Shown: positions 29,075 through 38,370, numbered from the stretch's first letter. The stretch is 64,000 nt of DNA from Eikenella corrodens (GCF_003990355.1 NZ_CP034670.1:682001-746000), one strand, 5' to 3'. Program-made: numbers and translations. The notes: generated from the sequence alone by a model not told the origin.

Positions 29075-29740
29075 TTACTTTGCTTTACTTTCTAGCTCGC
29101 TAATCCTAGGCCTTAAAGCGTAACTATCTATTTCTCTTATTTGGTATAGATAATTAATATTTTCGGAATAAACTTTTAATTGAATTAATATATTAGGTGA
29201 TGTCCATTCAAGATTATTTAAATTAACAATAAGACGAATATTTTTTGATTTACTGTAGAATTCTAACCATGCTCTACTATATAAAAAATCTTGTTCTGAG
29301 CTTTCCACTGAGGAGGGTGATGAAATTTTATATTGATCACGAAGAAAATTAAGTAATGAGCCAATTTTATTACTATCATTAATCTTTATATAAGATACTT
29401 CTGAATAGTCTTTATTTTTCATGTTATCTATAGTAACTGGTAGTTCAGTTAATATTTCCGGGGGGAATAACCAAGCCTCTAATGTAGTAGATTTATCATT
29501 TATCAATTCGTTAACGATCATATCTAGATCTACATCCTCTTGATTTTCTGTGAATATTATATTCTCATTTTGGCCGTGTTGAGCATCTTTTTTTTCTATC
29601 ATTTTATTGGTCTCCTTTATGATGATTTCATTTCTATGGTTATTTTGAATATTTTCACTTTCCTTTAAGCAGCCTGTAAGTATTGAGAGTATTGAAAAAA
29701 GTAAGACGCTAAAAAAATAAATAAAGAGATTATTCTTCAT
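29075..29740 (-). CDS. AT-rich lipoprotein of unknown function
   Basis: 221 residues with a lipoprotein signal (hydrophobic FSVLLFSILSILTGC, lipobox LTGC). The mature protein is polar, rich in Asn, Glu and Ile, with no domain I recognise. Composition is much more A+T-rich than the core genes here. It ends about 100 bp upstream of the M91-like toxin domain in the same direction. An immunity role is conceivable from position only. Confidence 0.65.
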   Translation of the reverse strand: MKNNLFIYFFSVLLFSILSILTGCLKESENIQNNHRNEIIIKETNKMIEKKDAQHGQNENIIFTENQEDVDLDMIVNELINDKSTTLEAWLFPPEILTELPVTIDNMKNKDYSEVSYIKINDSNKIGSLLNFLRDQYKISSPSSVESSEQDFLYSRAWLEFYSKSKNIRLIVNLNNLEWTSPNILIQLKVYSENINYLYQIREIDSYALRPRISELESKAK

Positions 29741-30204
29741 AAAATCTTAGTAATACAAAAATATGAATATTAGCATGTAAGTAAGCATAACGTGAACATT
29801 TATGCCCACACGGTTTGTAGCTTCGTTGAAGCTACGTTTGCAGATGGCCTGTAAAGAGGATGATCTGTCTAAAAACTGAAAACCACGTGTGTGCGGAACG
29901 CACACATCCTAACCTATGCTACGGTTGCTGTACTTTACTGGCCTTATGTGGAAGGCCATCCGTAAGGAACAAGTCCAGCAAAGCCCAGACACCGGCTTGG
30001 GAAATTTTTCAGGTAGCTTTAGGGCGTGGGGGCGGGCAGACAACACCTGTCTTGCTTTGCTCCGGCATTCCAAGCCAACCGGCATTCGCATGGATGGTGT
30101 GGGGGTTTAGAGTAATTGTATGCCTGCTATTTCGGTGCGGCAAATATATTATTTCAGTAGAAACAATGGGAAAGAAAAGCCTGTAACCAACCTTCGCCGC
30201 CAGG
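29741..30204. other. intergenic debris without a recognisable gene
   Basis: The stretch holds another CTTCGTTGAAG motif, a GTGTGCGGAACGCACAC palindrome (29889-29907) and a partial uptake word at about 30008. Short open frames on both strands show no family resemblance. Confidence 0.4.
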
Positions 30205-30207
30205 AGG

Positions 30208-30426
30208 CTACCTGAAAAACACACCGTTCCCCGCCTCGTTAACCTCCACATGCCTTGCCATATCCCTGATACCTCGCCCTAGTTGTTGCATGGCAGCGGA
30301 TTCCCGTGCTTTCGATAGATGGTAAGCCTCAGGTTGTGCAAGCTGTTTGGCAGAGTGTGGTAATTGGATTTTGGAATTATTTGGAATTGTTAGGGTCTGA
30401 GGCTGCGTGTAACGATTAATATGCAT
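30208..30426 (-). CDS. doubtful small open frame
   Basis: 72 codons from ATG at 30426, reading MHINRYTQPQTLTIPNNSK and SKARESAAMQQLGRGIRDMA. The composition is protein-like, but there is no Shine-Dalgarno and the stop comes from a DUS word, as in several decayed genes here. It may be the end of a truncated gene. Function unknown. Confidence 0.25.
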   Translation of the reverse strand: MHINRYTQPQTLTIPNNSKIQLPHSAKQLAQPEAYHLSKARESAAMQQLGRGIRDMARHVEVNEAGNGVFFR

Positions 30427-30447
30427 GGCTCAGAGAAGAGAATAGCG

Positions 30448-30627
30448 ATGCACGGCCAAACTGTTTACCAACGGCCGCCGCCAAGCCGTGTGCCTGCCTA
30501 CTGCCATTTTGAAGGCGATACGGTGTATATCCGCTGGGATGAAAACGGCGATGTGGTGTTTCTGCCAAGCGAGCCGATTGGCAGAGATGTGATGCCGCTG
30601 CCCGCGAATTGGCGGGAGGCGGCATAG
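30448..30627 (+). CDS. small hypothetical protein
   Basis: 59 residues from ATG 30448 (MHGQTVYQRPPPSRVPAY) with an AGAGAAGAGA ribosome site. FEGDTVYIRWDENGDVVFLP suggests a small beta-rich fold. No family recognised. From 30628 to 30705 nothing is seen. Confidence 0.4.
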   Translation: MHGQTVYQRPPPSRVPAYCHFEGDTVYIRWDENGDVVFLPSEPIGRDVMPLPANWREAA

Positions 30628-30705
30628 AATGTGCCCAAGGCAGACAAGAGCGCGAAGTTTTCGCGGATTGGCAGGAATAAGCGCGATGCGTCGCCGTATG
30701 TTGGA

Positions 30706-30800
30706 TATAGTTGAATTAAATTAAACGCTACAGCGTTGGCTCGCCTTACCGTACTGCTTGTACTGTTTGCGTCTCGCTGCCTGGTCCCGTTTTAAATTTA
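30706..30800. repeat. diverged Correia element cut by an IS remnant
   Basis: It begins TATAGTTGAATTAAATTAAA and continues with CGCTACAGCGTTGGCTCGCC and GTACTGTTTGCGTCTCGCTG, matching the interior of the intact copies. The far inverted end is missing: at TTTAAATTTA it meets GGGGCTGACG, the end of the IS1595-family remnant. Confidence 0.7.
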
Positions 30801-31250
30801 GGGGCTGACGTAGATTAGCCCTAAATTCCACACCAATCCCGCAGGGTTTGAAGCTGCCGGGACGGTGTGCCGAAGTTAAACCGAAATTCGCATTCTTTCA
30901 AGAACAGCGGGGAAGATTTGCGATCGATTCCGTTGTATTTGCGCAAGACGCGTTTTGCCTGATTCCAAAAATTCTCAATGCCGTTGATGTGGTTCTGACG
31001 GTCGGCAAACGCTTTGGAATGGTTGATGCGGTAATGGATAAAACCGCTCACGTCCAACTTGTCGTAACTGCTCAGACTATCGGTATCAACAATACTGTCC
31101 GGTATGATTTTCTGTTTGATACAGGCATCAAAGTATCGGACTTGGCATTATCTGCGACAACGGTATAGACCCGTCCATTGCGTTTCAGGATGCCAAAGAC
31201 AACCACTTTTCCCGCCGCACCGCGACCACGTCGGCCCTTTACCAAGTATT
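30801..31250 (-). mobile_element. IS1595-family (IS1016-like) element remnant
   Basis: The end GGGGCTGACGTAGATTAGCC and the frame 31057-30821 give a transposase C-terminus: HYRINHSKAFADRQNHINGI, ENFWNQAKRVLRKYNGI and FLKECEFRFN. The preceding part, RGRGAAGKVVVFGILKRNGR and VYTVVADNAK, lies in another frame, with a single-base loss near 31125. The N-terminal half and other end are missing. This element is inactive and appears to have inserted into a Correia element. Confidence 0.8.
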
Positions 31251-31340
31251 ATCGTTCCGAACGAGAAGGCTTTAAAGAAATTATAGAATTGATGGAATAA
31301 TATGCTTGAATTTCCGTGATAGCCAATTAACCCCAAAATT

Positions 31341-31370
31341 AAGGCTACCTGAAACTTTTTCAGGTAGCCC
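31341..31370 (-). terminator. inverted AG-eikDUS pair behind cueR
   Basis: AAGGCTACCTGAAA and its complement with a 4-bp loop, about 30 bp past the cueR stop. Confidence 0.65.
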
Positions 31371-31398
31371 GTTTCTATTCCGCCAAAGCTGTCTCTGT

Positions 31399-31788
31399 CT
31401 AACGCTCCTCCAGCCCGGCCAAAATCGCACAATCCGGGCAGTCGTCTCCCGCGCAGGCATCGTGCCAGCGTTGCAGCTCGGCCACCATGCCCTGCAGGCG
31501 TTCGATTTTGGCTTCCAGCTCGGCGATGTGCCGCGCGGTGAGCGTTTTCACTTCGCGGCTGGTGCGCTGCGGGTTGTGTTGCAGGCTCAAAAGCTGCCCG
31601 ATCTGCGGCAGCGAAAAGCCCACTTCCCGCGCATGGCGGATAAAGCGCAGCCGGGTAAGGTCGGCCTGTCCGTAGCGGTGGTAGCCCGCTTCGCTGCGCG
31701 CGGCCGGGGCGATTAGGCCGTGCTTTTCGTAGTCGCGGATTTGTTTGGCGGAAAGGCCGCTCTCGGCCGCGGCCTGGCTGATGTTCAT
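31399..31788 (-). CDS. cueR: MerR-family copper-responsive regulator
   Basis: 129 residues from ATG 31788 (MNISQAAAESGLSAK); an adjacent ATG at 31791 would add one Met. The N-terminal MerR winged helix has IRDYEKHGLIAPAARSEAGY HRY-type sequence, then a long dimerisation helix. The C-terminal loop CAGDDCPDC holds Cys112 and Cys120 in the CueR spacing for Cu(I), plus an extra Cys117. It is divergent from copZ and copA, and the intergenic promoter has the long spacer that MerR proteins untwist. It should activate copper efflux when Cu(I) is high. Confidence 0.9.
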   Translation of the reverse strand: MNISQAAAESGLSAKQIRDYEKHGLIAPAARSEAGYHRYGQADLTRLRFIRHAREVGFSLPQIGQLLSLQHNPQRTSREVKTLTARHIAELEAKIERLQGMVAELQRWHDACAGDDCPDCAILAGLEER

Positions 31789-31796
31789 CATGATGC

Positions 31797-31827
31797 TTGA
31801 CCTTTACTTCGGGTGAAGCTTTATAGT
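31797..31827 (+). promoter_or_regulatory. CueR-type promoter of copZ-copA with 19-bp spacer
   Basis: TTGACC (31797-31802) and TATAGT (31822-31827) are separated by 19 bp containing the dyad ACTTCGGGTGAAG. An over-long spacer with a central dyad is characteristic of MerR/CueR-controlled promoters. Confidence 0.7.
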
Positions 31828-31938
31828 GGCGGCATTTAGCGGAAAAGCAAGAGCAGACCCATCATTTCAGGCTACCTGAAAGCTTTGGCTGCAACGGGCT
31901 TTAAAACCTCAGCCTCATTCCAACAGAAAGGAAACCCT

Positions 31939-32148
31939 ATGCAAACCATCACATTAAACATCGAAGGCATGACCTGCGGCGGCTGCGTGAAAAGCGTTAC
32001 CAGCATCCTCGAAGGCGTAAACGGCGTGGACAAGGCCGAAGTGAGCCTGGAAAACAAGAACGCCGTCGTGGAATTCGACCCCGCCCAAACCAACCCCGCC
32101 GCGCTGATAGAAGCGGTGGAAGACGGCGGCTTTGATGCGGCTTTGTAA
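31939..32148 (+). CDS. copZ: copper chaperone, heavy-metal-associated domain
   Basis: 69 residues from ATG 31939 (AAAGGAAA ribosome site); upstream in-frame codons overlap the promoter leader. A single HMA fold with GMTCGGC (Cys13 and Cys16) for Cu(I), and FDPAQTNPAALIEAVEDGGF at the C-terminus. It should pass Cu(I) to CopA in the cytoplasm. A DUS hairpin (32181-32223) separates it from copA, which could reduce read-through. Confidence 0.92.
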   Translation: MQTITLNIEGMTCGGCVKSVTSILEGVNGVDKAEVSLENKNAVVEFDPAQTNPAALIEAVEDGGFDAAL

Positions 32149-32180
32149 ATCGAATCGCAACAAATCGACTGCAACACCCC

Positions 32181-32223
32181 AAAGGCTACCTGAAAACCCT
32201 GCTCCGCTTTTTTCAGGTAGCCC
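32181..32223 (+). terminator. inverted AG-eikDUS pair between copZ and copA
   Basis: AAAGGCTACCTGAAAA and TTTTCAGGTAGCC lie in the 99-bp gap; the second arm ends 25 bp before the copA ATG. It may attenuate copA transcription. Confidence 0.5.
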
Positions 32224-32247
32224 AACCACATTCAGAAGGAAGAAACC

Positions 32248-34410
32248 ATGCAACAAAAAGTCCGTTTCCAAATCGAAGGCATGACCTGTCAGGCCTGCGC
32301 TTCGCGCATTGAAAAAGTGTTGAACAAAAAAGACTTTGTTGAATCGGCGGGGGTGAACTTCGCCAGCGAGGAGGCGCAGGTGGTGTTTGACGATAGCCAA
32401 ACCTCCGCCGCCGACATCGCCAAAATCATCGAGAAAACCGGTTACGGTGCAAAAGAAAAAACGGAAGACGCGCTGCCGCAACCCGAAGAAACCGCGCATG
32501 TAAGCTGGCGGCTGTGGCTGCTGTTCGCCATCAACGTCCCGTTCCTTATCGGCATGGCGGGGATGATGATCGGCAGAAACGATTGGATGATTCCGCCGTT
32601 GTGGCAGTTCGCATTGGCGAGTGTGGTGCAGCTTTGGCTGGCAATCCCGTTTTACAAAAGCGCGTGGGCGAGTATTAAAGGCGGGCTGGCGAATATGGAC
32701 GTGCTCGTTACCATTGGCACGGTGTCGATTTACCTGTATTCCGTCTATATGTTATTTTTCAGCCCGCACGCGGCGCACGGCATGGCGCATGTGTATTTTG
32801 AAGCGGGCGTGATGGTGATTGGTTTTGTGTCGCTGGGCAAATTTTTAGAACACCGCACCAAAAAATCCAGCCTGAACAGCTTGGGCTTGCTTTTGAAACT
32901 TACGCCGACCCAAGTCAACGTGCAACGCGATGGCGAATGGAAACAACTGCCCATCGACCAAGTGCAAATCGGCGACCTTATCCGCGCCAACCACGGCGAA
33001 CGCATTGCCGCCGACGGCATTATCGAAAGCGGCAGCGGCTGGGCGGACGAGAGCCATCTCACCGGCGAATCCAATCCCGAAGAGAAAAAGGCGGGCGGCA
33101 AAGTGTTGGCGGGCGCGCTGATGACCGAAGGCAGCGTGGTGTACCGCGCCACGCAGCTCGGCAGCCAAACCCTGCTCGGCGACATGATGAACGCGCTGTC
33201 CGAAGCGCAGGGCAGCAAGGCGCCGATTGCGCGCGTGGCGGACAAGGCGGCGGCGGTGTTCGTGCCTGCCGTCGTGGGCATCGCGCTTTTGACCTTTATC
33301 GCCACTTGGCTGGTTAAGGGCGATTGGACGGTGGCGTTGATGCACGCCGTTGCCGTTTTGGTAATTGCCTGCCCGTGCGCACTCGGTCTAGCGACGCCCG
33401 CCGCGATTATGGTCGGCATGGGCAAGGCGGTGAAACACGGTATTTGGTTTAAAGATGCGGCGGCGATGGAAGAAGCCGCCCACGTCGATGCCGTCGTGTT
33501 GGACAAAACCGGCACGCTGACCGAAGGCAGGCCGCAGGTTGCCGCCGTTTATTGCGTGCCTGACAGCGGTTTTGACGAAGACGCTTTGTACCGCATCGCC
33601 GCCGCCGTCGAACAAAACGCCGCCCACCCGCTCGCCCGCGCCATTGTGTCCGCCGCCCAAGAGCGCGGTTTGGAGATTCCCGCCGCACAAAACGCGCAAA
33701 CCGTTGTCGGCGCAGGTATTACCGCCGAGGTCGAAGGCGTGGGTTTGGTGAAAGCGGGCAAAGCCGAATTTGCCGAACTGACCTTGCCGAAGTTTTCAGA
33801 CGGCGTTTGGGACATTGCCAGCATTGTCGCAGTTTCAGTTGACAACAAACCTATCGGCGCATTCGCACTCGCCGACGCGTTGAAAGCCGATACCGCCGAA
33901 GCCATAGGCCGTCTGAAAAAACACAATATCGATGTCTATATTATGAGCGGCGACAACCAAGGTACGGTCGAATATGTCGCCAAACAACTGGGTATCGCAC
34001 ACGCCTTCGGCAATATGAGTCCGCGCGACAAATCAGCCGAAGTGCAGAAACTCAAAGCTGCCGGCAAAACCGTGGCGATGGTTGGCGACGGTATCAACGA
34101 CGCACCCGCACTCGCCGCCGCCAACGTCAGCTTCGCCATGAAAGGAGGTGCGGACGTTGCCGAACACACCGCATCCGCCACGCTGATGCAGCATTCGGTC
34201 AACCAGCTCGCCGATGCCCTGCTGGTATCGCAGGCCACTTTAAAAAACATCAAGCAAAACCTGTTTTTCGCCTTTTTCTACAATATTTTAGGCATCCCGC
34301 TCGCCGCGCTTGGCTTCTTAAATCCCATCATCGCAGGCGCGGCAATGGCGGCAAGTTCGGTTTCGGTGTTGAGCAATGCGTTGAGGTTGAAACGGGTAAA
34401 TATGGAGTGA
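32248..34410 (+). CDS. copA: Cu(I)-exporting P-type ATPase
   Basis: 720 residues. One N-terminal HMA domain (GMTCQAC, Cys14 and Cys17), eight expected membrane helices, the TGES actuator motif (LTGESNPEEK), ion-binding CPC in ACPCALGLATP (375-377), phosphorylation site DKTGT (Asp419), the HP motif in NAAHPLARAIV and GDGINDAP (~613). It pumps Cu(I) out of the cytoplasm. The coding region holds an exact AGGCCGTCTGAA (33906-33917), and the gene ends in a Neisseria-dialect hairpin, so the gene was probably imported from Neisseria. A broken copy of its 3' third lies at 23771-24270. Confidence 0.95.
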   Translation: MQQKVRFQIEGMTCQACASRIEKVLNKKDFVESAGVNFASEEAQVVFDDSQTSAADIAKIIEKTGYGAKEKTEDALPQPEETAHVSWRLWLLFAINVPFLIGMAGMMIGRNDWMIPPLWQFALASVVQLWLAIPFYKSAWASIKGGLANMDVLVTIGTVSIYLYSVYMLFFSPHAAHGMAHVYFEAGVMVIGFVSLGKFLEHRTKKSSLNSLGLLLKLTPTQVNVQRDGEWKQLPIDQVQIGDLIRANHGERIAADGIIESGSGWADESHLTGESNPEEKKAGGKVLAGALMTEGSVVYRATQLGSQTLLGDMMNALSEAQGSKAPIARVADKAAAVFVPAVVGIALLTFIATWLVKGDWTVALMHAVAVLVIACPCALGLATPAAIMVGMGKAVKHGIWFKDAAAMEEAAHVDAVVLDKTGTLTEGRPQVAAVYCVPDSGFDEDALYRIAAAVEQNAAHPLARAIVSAAQERGLEIPAAQNAQTVVGAGITAEVEGVGLVKAGKAEFAELTLPKFSDGVWDIASIVAVSVDNKPIGAFALADALKADTAEAIGRLKKHNIDVYIMSGDNQGTVEYVAKQLGIAHAFGNMSPRDKSAEVQKLKAAGKTVAMVGDGINDAPALAAANVSFAMKGGADVAEHTASATLMQHSVNQLADALLVSQATLKNIKQNLFFAFFYNILGIPLAALGFLNPIIAGAAMAASSVSVLSNALRLKRVNME

Positions 34411-34417
34411 GAATCTT

Positions 34418-34463
34418 AGAGGCCGTCTGAAAATATCCCCCTTTGTTTTCAGACGGTCTCTAA
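34418..34463 (+). terminator. Neisseria AG-DUS hairpin behind copA
   Basis: AGAGGCCGTCTGAAAA and TTTTCAGACGGTCTCT flank a short spacer. The first arm holds the exact Neisseria word, the second one mismatch. Confidence 0.7.
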
Positions 34464-34467
34464 CCCT

Positions 34468-34571
34468 TATAGTGGATTAACAAAAATCAGGACAAGGCGG
34501 CGAGCCGCAGACAGTACACACGTTACGGCAAGGCGAGACTACGCTGTACTGGTTTTTGTTAATTCACTATA
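34468..34571. repeat. Correia repeat enclosed element (short form)
   Basis: 104 bp, from TATAGTGGATTAACAAAAAT to the complement of TATAGTGAATTAACAAAAAC. Both ends are of the same type. It directly follows the copA terminator. From 34572 to 34816 I see only a DUS word at about 34746 and a Shine-Dalgarno. Confidence 0.88.
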
Positions 34572-34816
34572 TATGGCAGATTAAAGAAGGGTAAGACAAA
34601 GGTAGCGGGATTGCAGATAAATACCGCCTGCGCCTATTTTGCCCGCTGCGGCAGCCATGCCCGGCCTGCCGGTATGCGGAAGATTATCGGGCTTCGGGCG
34701 GATGTGTAGAATGGCGGTGTTTACTATCCGTGGCCTGCCCGCCGCAGGCTACCTGAAACCATGCGGCATGTGCCGCGCCACTTTTGCCGCCGGAGCGGCG
34801 TTATCTTGAAGGGAAA

Positions 34817-35259
34817 ATGATGAAAAAAAACTGTTGTTTACTGTATTGGCCGTATCCGCTTCGGCAGCTTTGGCCAAAGACCCGAGCTTTGCCGATCTCA
34901 AACCGCCGGATGTGGTTGACGGCTATCAAATCTACGGCACGCCCGCTCAAGATATAACGGAAACCTTTATTTTTGTGGATGGCGGTGCGCGCGAGGGCGA
35001 AATTGCATCTATCCATTTGTTGAGCGTGCTCCAAAATTCTCAGGCCTTTGTAGTCGTTCCAGGCAGGACGCTGGCGGAATATGTGCGCAACACCAGATCT
35101 GCCGGCAGCAAGGTTTATTCGGTGCAGTGCGCAGAAAAAACCGTGCGCGAAGTGGAACGCCGCACCAACGCGCAAGGCGCACGCATTCCGTTTAACCGCC
35201 TGCACGGTGTATCGAAAGTAGTTGCCCGCGCGGTATGCAAGGTAGCGGAGCAGTCATAG
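34817..35259 (+). CDS. small secreted protein whose start is out of frame across an A8 tract
   Basis: The body reads LLFTVLAVSASAALAKDPSF, a signal peptide, then a ~120-residue periplasmic protein with two Cys (VYSVQCAEKTVREVERRT and RAVCKVAEQS). The two ATGs (34817, 34820) with a GAAGGG ribosome site are followed by eight A (34823-34830). MKKKLLFTV would need nine, so the present sequence shifts out of frame. A TTG at 34834 could start in frame but loses the basic n-region. Slipped-strand phase variation, a recent frameshift or a homopolymer sequencing error are all possible. Function unknown. Confidence 0.65.
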
Positions 35260-35350
35260 GCCGGATTATTCAACCCGTCTTCCTTTCCCGAAGGCTGCCT
35301 TAAAGGCACGGGCGGCTTTTCAAAGCCCCGGGGCTGATAGGCAAGGGACA

Positions 35351-35430
35351 GATATGGCGGATTAAAATAAGCATTACGGTATGCGCATTTTGCCGTAACG
35401 TGTGTATTGTCTGAGGCTTGCCGAATGGTT
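35351..35430. repeat. decayed Correia-like sequence
   Basis: GATATGGCGGATTAAAATAA and GCCGTAACGTGTGTATTGTC resemble parts of the Correia copy at 45898 but lack a second end. A weak call. Confidence 0.3.
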
Positions 35431-35507
35431 TTGAGAGTTGATTCGGCTGCTATATCTAAACAACCGAGGTGCATACATAACGCCATTGCGGGAACTGTTG
35501 GATAAAA

Positions 35508-35543
35508 TAAAAGGCTACCTGAAATTTTCAGGTAGCCTTTTAT
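35508..35543 (-). terminator. inverted AG-eikDUS pair behind ihfB
   Basis: ATAAAAGGCTACCTGAAA and its complement with a 2-bp loop form a perfect stem, 18 bp past the ihfB stop. Confidence 0.75.
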
Positions 35544-35560
35544 TCGGCCGAATGCCAATC

Positions 35561-35863
35561 TTACTTGGCGGCTTGGTCTACGCGTTCGCGCAATTCCTTG
35601 CCGGCTTTGAAGTGCGGCACGTATTTTTCGGGCACGTTCACTTTTTCGCCGGTTTTCGGGTTGCGGCCGATGCGTGCCGGACGGTGGTTCAGGTCGAAAC
35701 TGCCGAACCCGCGAATCTCGATACGCTGACCACGAGCCAGCGCACGGGTCATGGCATCCACCAAAACCTTCACGCTTTGCTCCACATCCTTAACAGCCAG
35801 GCGGGAATGCCCTTGAGCCAGATACTTCTCGGCCAGATGGGCCATCAACTCTGATTTGGTCAT
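35561..35863 (-). CDS. ihfB: integration host factor beta subunit
   Basis: 100 residues, full length. [14 protein letters not shown] and the DNA-binding arm region [20 protein letters not shown] with [19 protein letters not shown] fit IHF-beta, which pairs with IHF-alpha to bend DNA. The gene follows rpsA by 12 bp, the conserved cmk-rpsA-ihfB order of beta- and gammaproteobacteria. Confidence 0.95.
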   Translation of the reverse strand: MTKSELMAHLAEKYLAQGHSRLAVKDVEQSVKVLVDAMTRALARGQRIEIRGFGSFDLNHRPARIGRNPKTGEKVNVPEKYVPHFKAGKELRERVDQAAK

Positions 35864-35875
35864 TTTGCGCTATCC

Positions 35876-37552
35876 TTATTCGTTTTCGCCGCCCAGCTTG
35901 GCCTTGAGCAAATCGCCCAGGCTGGTGGTGCCGGCATGGCTGGCCGCTGCGTTCACGGTGTTGAGCGCTTCGCGGCTTTCTTTGGCCGTGCGGGCTTTTA
36001 CCGACAGCTTGATATTGCGGTTTTTGCGGTCTACGGTAACGATGACGGCTTCCACTTCGTCGCCTTCTTTTAGCTTGGTGGTCAAGTCTTCCACGCGCTC
36101 GCTGTCGAACTCGGAAGCAGGCAGGTAGGCCACTACTTCGTCGGCCAGCTGCACTTCGGCGCCTTTGGCTTCAACAGATTTCACGGTGCCTTTCACCAAG
36201 GCGCCTTTGTCGTTGATGCTGATGTAGCTGCCGAAGGGGTCGCCTTCGAGCTGTTTGATGCCCAAGCTGATGCGTTCTTTCTCTACATCGATAGACAATA
36301 CAACGGCTTCCACATCTTCGCCTTTTTTGTATTTGCGTACGGCTTCTTCGCCGCTTTCGCTCCAAGAGAGGTCGGAGAGGTGTACCAGGCCATCGATGTT
36401 GCCGGGCAGGCCCACGAAAATACCGAAATCGGTGATGGATTTAACCGCGCCGGTGAGTTTGTCGCCTTTGTTGAAGTTGGCGGCAAATTCTTCCCACGGA
36501 TTGGCCTGGCATTGTTTCATGCCCAGGCTGATGCGGCGGCGATCTTCGTCGATGTCCAGAATCATCACTTCTACTTCGTCGCCCAGCTGAACCACTTTGC
36601 TCGGGTGAACGTTTTTGTTGGTCCAGTCCATTTCGGAAACGTGCACCAAGCCTTCGATGCCTTGTTCGATTTCAACGAATGCGCCGTAGTCGGTAAGGTT
36701 GGTTACCTTGCCGAACAGGCGGGTGCGGGCAGGGTAACGGCGAGCGAGGCCGCTCCAGGGGTCTTCGCCCAGCTGTTTCATACCCAAAGATACGCGGCTG
36801 CGGTCTTGGTCGAATTTCAATACTTTGGCTTCTACTTCCTGGCCCACTTCCAGCACTTCGCTGGGGTGTTTCACGCGGCGCCATGCCAAATCGGTGATGT
36901 GCAGCAGGCCGTCGATACCGCCCAAGTCTACGAATGCGCCGTAGTCGGTGATGTTCTTCACGATACCTTTCACCACAGTGCCTTCCTGCAGGGTTTCCAG
37001 CAGAGCCTGACGCTCTTCGCCCAGGGTTTCTTCCAGCACGGCGCGGCGGGATACCACTACGTTGTTGCGTTTGCGATCCAGTTTGATCACTTTGAATTCA
37101 ACTTCTTTGCCTTCAAAGTGAGAAGTGTCTTTCACCGGGCGCACGTCTACCAGAGAGCCTGGCAGGAAAGCGCGGATGCTGTTGATCATCACGGTGAGGC
37201 CGCCTTTGACCTTGCCGTTGATCACGCCGGAGAGAATCTCGCCGCTTTCCATGGCTTCTTCCAAAGCCAGCCAATCGGCAGCGCGTTTGGCTTTTTCGCG
37301 GGAGAGTTTGGTTTCGCCGAAGCCGTTTTCTACGGATTCGATGGTTACGGTAACGAAATCGCCGACTTTAACTTCCAGTTCGCCCTGGGCGTTTTTGAAT
37401 TCGTTCAAATCAATCAGGGATTCGGATTTCAGGCCGGCGTTCACGATAACGTGTTTGTCGGTAATCGCCACCACTTCGGCGGTAATCACCTCGCCCTGGT
37501 TCATTTCTTGTACGGCTGAGTATTCTTCCAGTAACTGGGCAAAATTTTCCAT
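35876..37552 (-). CDS. rpsA: 30S ribosomal protein S1
   Basis: 558 residues from ATG 37552 ([17 protein letters not shown]); a longer open frame upstream is leader. Six S1 RNA-binding domains follow one another, with typical cores such as [40 protein letters not shown] and [21 protein letters not shown]1 brings mRNA to the 30S subunit and is essential. About 165 bp of leader to cmk may hold its promoter and autoregulatory region. Confidence 0.96.
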   Translation of the reverse strand: MENFAQLLEEYSAVQEMNQGEVITAEVVAITDKHVIVNAGLKSESLIDLNEFKNAQGELEVKVGDFVTVTIESVENGFGETKLSREKAKRAADWLALEEAMESGEILSGVINGKVKGGLTVMINSIRAFLPGSLVDVRPVKDTSHFEGKEVEFKVIKLDRKRNNVVVSRRAVLEETLGEERQALLETLQEGTVVKGIVKNITDYGAFVDLGGIDGLLHITDLAWRRVKHPSEVLEVGQEVEAKVLKFDQDRSRVSLGMKQLGEDPWSGLARRYPARTRLFGKVTNLTDYGAFVEIEQGIEGLVHVSEMDWTNKNVHPSKVVQLGDEVEVMILDIDEDRRRISLGMKQCQANPWEEFAANFNKGDKLTGAVKSITDFGIFVGLPGNIDGLVHLSDLSWSESGEEAVRKYKKGEDVEAVVLSIDVEKERISLGIKQLEGDPFGSYISINDKGALVKGTVKSVEAKGAEVQLADEVVAYLPASEFDSERVEDLTTKLKEGDEVEAVIVTVDRKNRNIKLSVKARTAKESREALNTVNAAASHAGTTSLGDLLKAKLGGENE

Positions 37553-37716
37553 AAGGTTTTGTCTTTTCCACGCACGGCCAAGGAGTGCGGAGGGTTGGAG
37601 TTGATAGAAGCCTGCCACCCTTGGCATGGCAGGCGTGAGTTAAATCAATTGCTTATACAACACAGCCGCGCCCAAGCGGAGCGGATGCGCCGAAAACGCG
37701 GCATTATACAGTAACT

Positions 37717-38370
37717 TTATTTTTCCCGATACCAATCAAGCACTTTTTTTACCGATTCTTCAATCGTCAGCGCCGAAGTGTCGAGCAGATGGGCTTCAGG
37801 CAACTTTTGCAGCGGCGCAACGGCGCGGTTGCGGTCGGCTTCGTCGCGCGCTTCGATATCGGCCAAAATGCGCTCGAAACCCGCGCCCGCAAGCGGTACG
37901 CCGATTTGTTTGGCACGGCGTTCGGCACGCACCTGCGGCGAAGCGGTGAGGAAAACCTTGAGCACGGCATCGGGGAAGACCACCGAGCCCATATCGCGCC
38001 CGTCGGCCACCAGCCCCTGTTCGGTTAGAAACGCGCGCTGCCGCTGCAACAAAGCCGCACGCACCGCCGGCAGCGCCGCCACCCGTGATGCCCCCATGCC
38101 GATTTCTTCGCTGCGGATGGCGGCGGAAACATCTTCCCCGTCCAACAGCACCGCGCCCTCGGCAAACTCCACCAGCAAAGCCTGCGCCAGCGCGGCCACC
38201 GCAGCTTCGTTATCCCAAGCGGTTTGGCGGTTGCGCGCATAGAGCGCGGTGATGCGGTAGAGCGCGCCCGAATCCAGATAACGCCAGCCCAAGGCATCCG
38301 CCACCCGCTGCGCCACCGTGCCTTTGCCCGATGCGCTCGGCCCGTCGATTGCGATTACTTTCTGCGGCAT
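37717..38370 (-). CDS. cmk: cytidylate kinase
   Basis: 217 residues. The P-loop GPSASGKGTVAQRVADALGW is followed by RYLDSGALYR, the middle GRDMGSVVFPDAVLKVFLTA and the lid region RAERRAKQIG, all typical of type 1 CMP/dCMP kinases. It phosphorylates CMP and dCMP in the cytoplasm. It lies upstream of rpsA in the usual order. Confidence 0.95.
   Translation of the reverse strand: MPQKVIAIDGPSASGKGTVAQRVADALGWRYLDSGALYRITALYARNRQTAWDNEAAVAALAQALLVEFAEGAVLLDGEDVSAAIRSEEIGMGASRVAALPAVRAALLQRQRAFLTEQGLVADGRDMGSVVFPDAVLKVFLTASPQVRAERRAKQIGVPLAGAGFERILADIEARDEADRNRAVAPLQKLPEAHLLDTSALTIEESVKKVLDWYREK

Noticed and set aside
29860..30186. 108-codon plus-strand frame
   Set aside because: It runs through palindromic and DUS repeats and shows no protein-like pattern.
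31250..31302. Frame reading FTKYYRSEREGFKEIIELME plus stop
   Set aside because: It could be the tail of a lost gene, but it is too short and has no recognised match.
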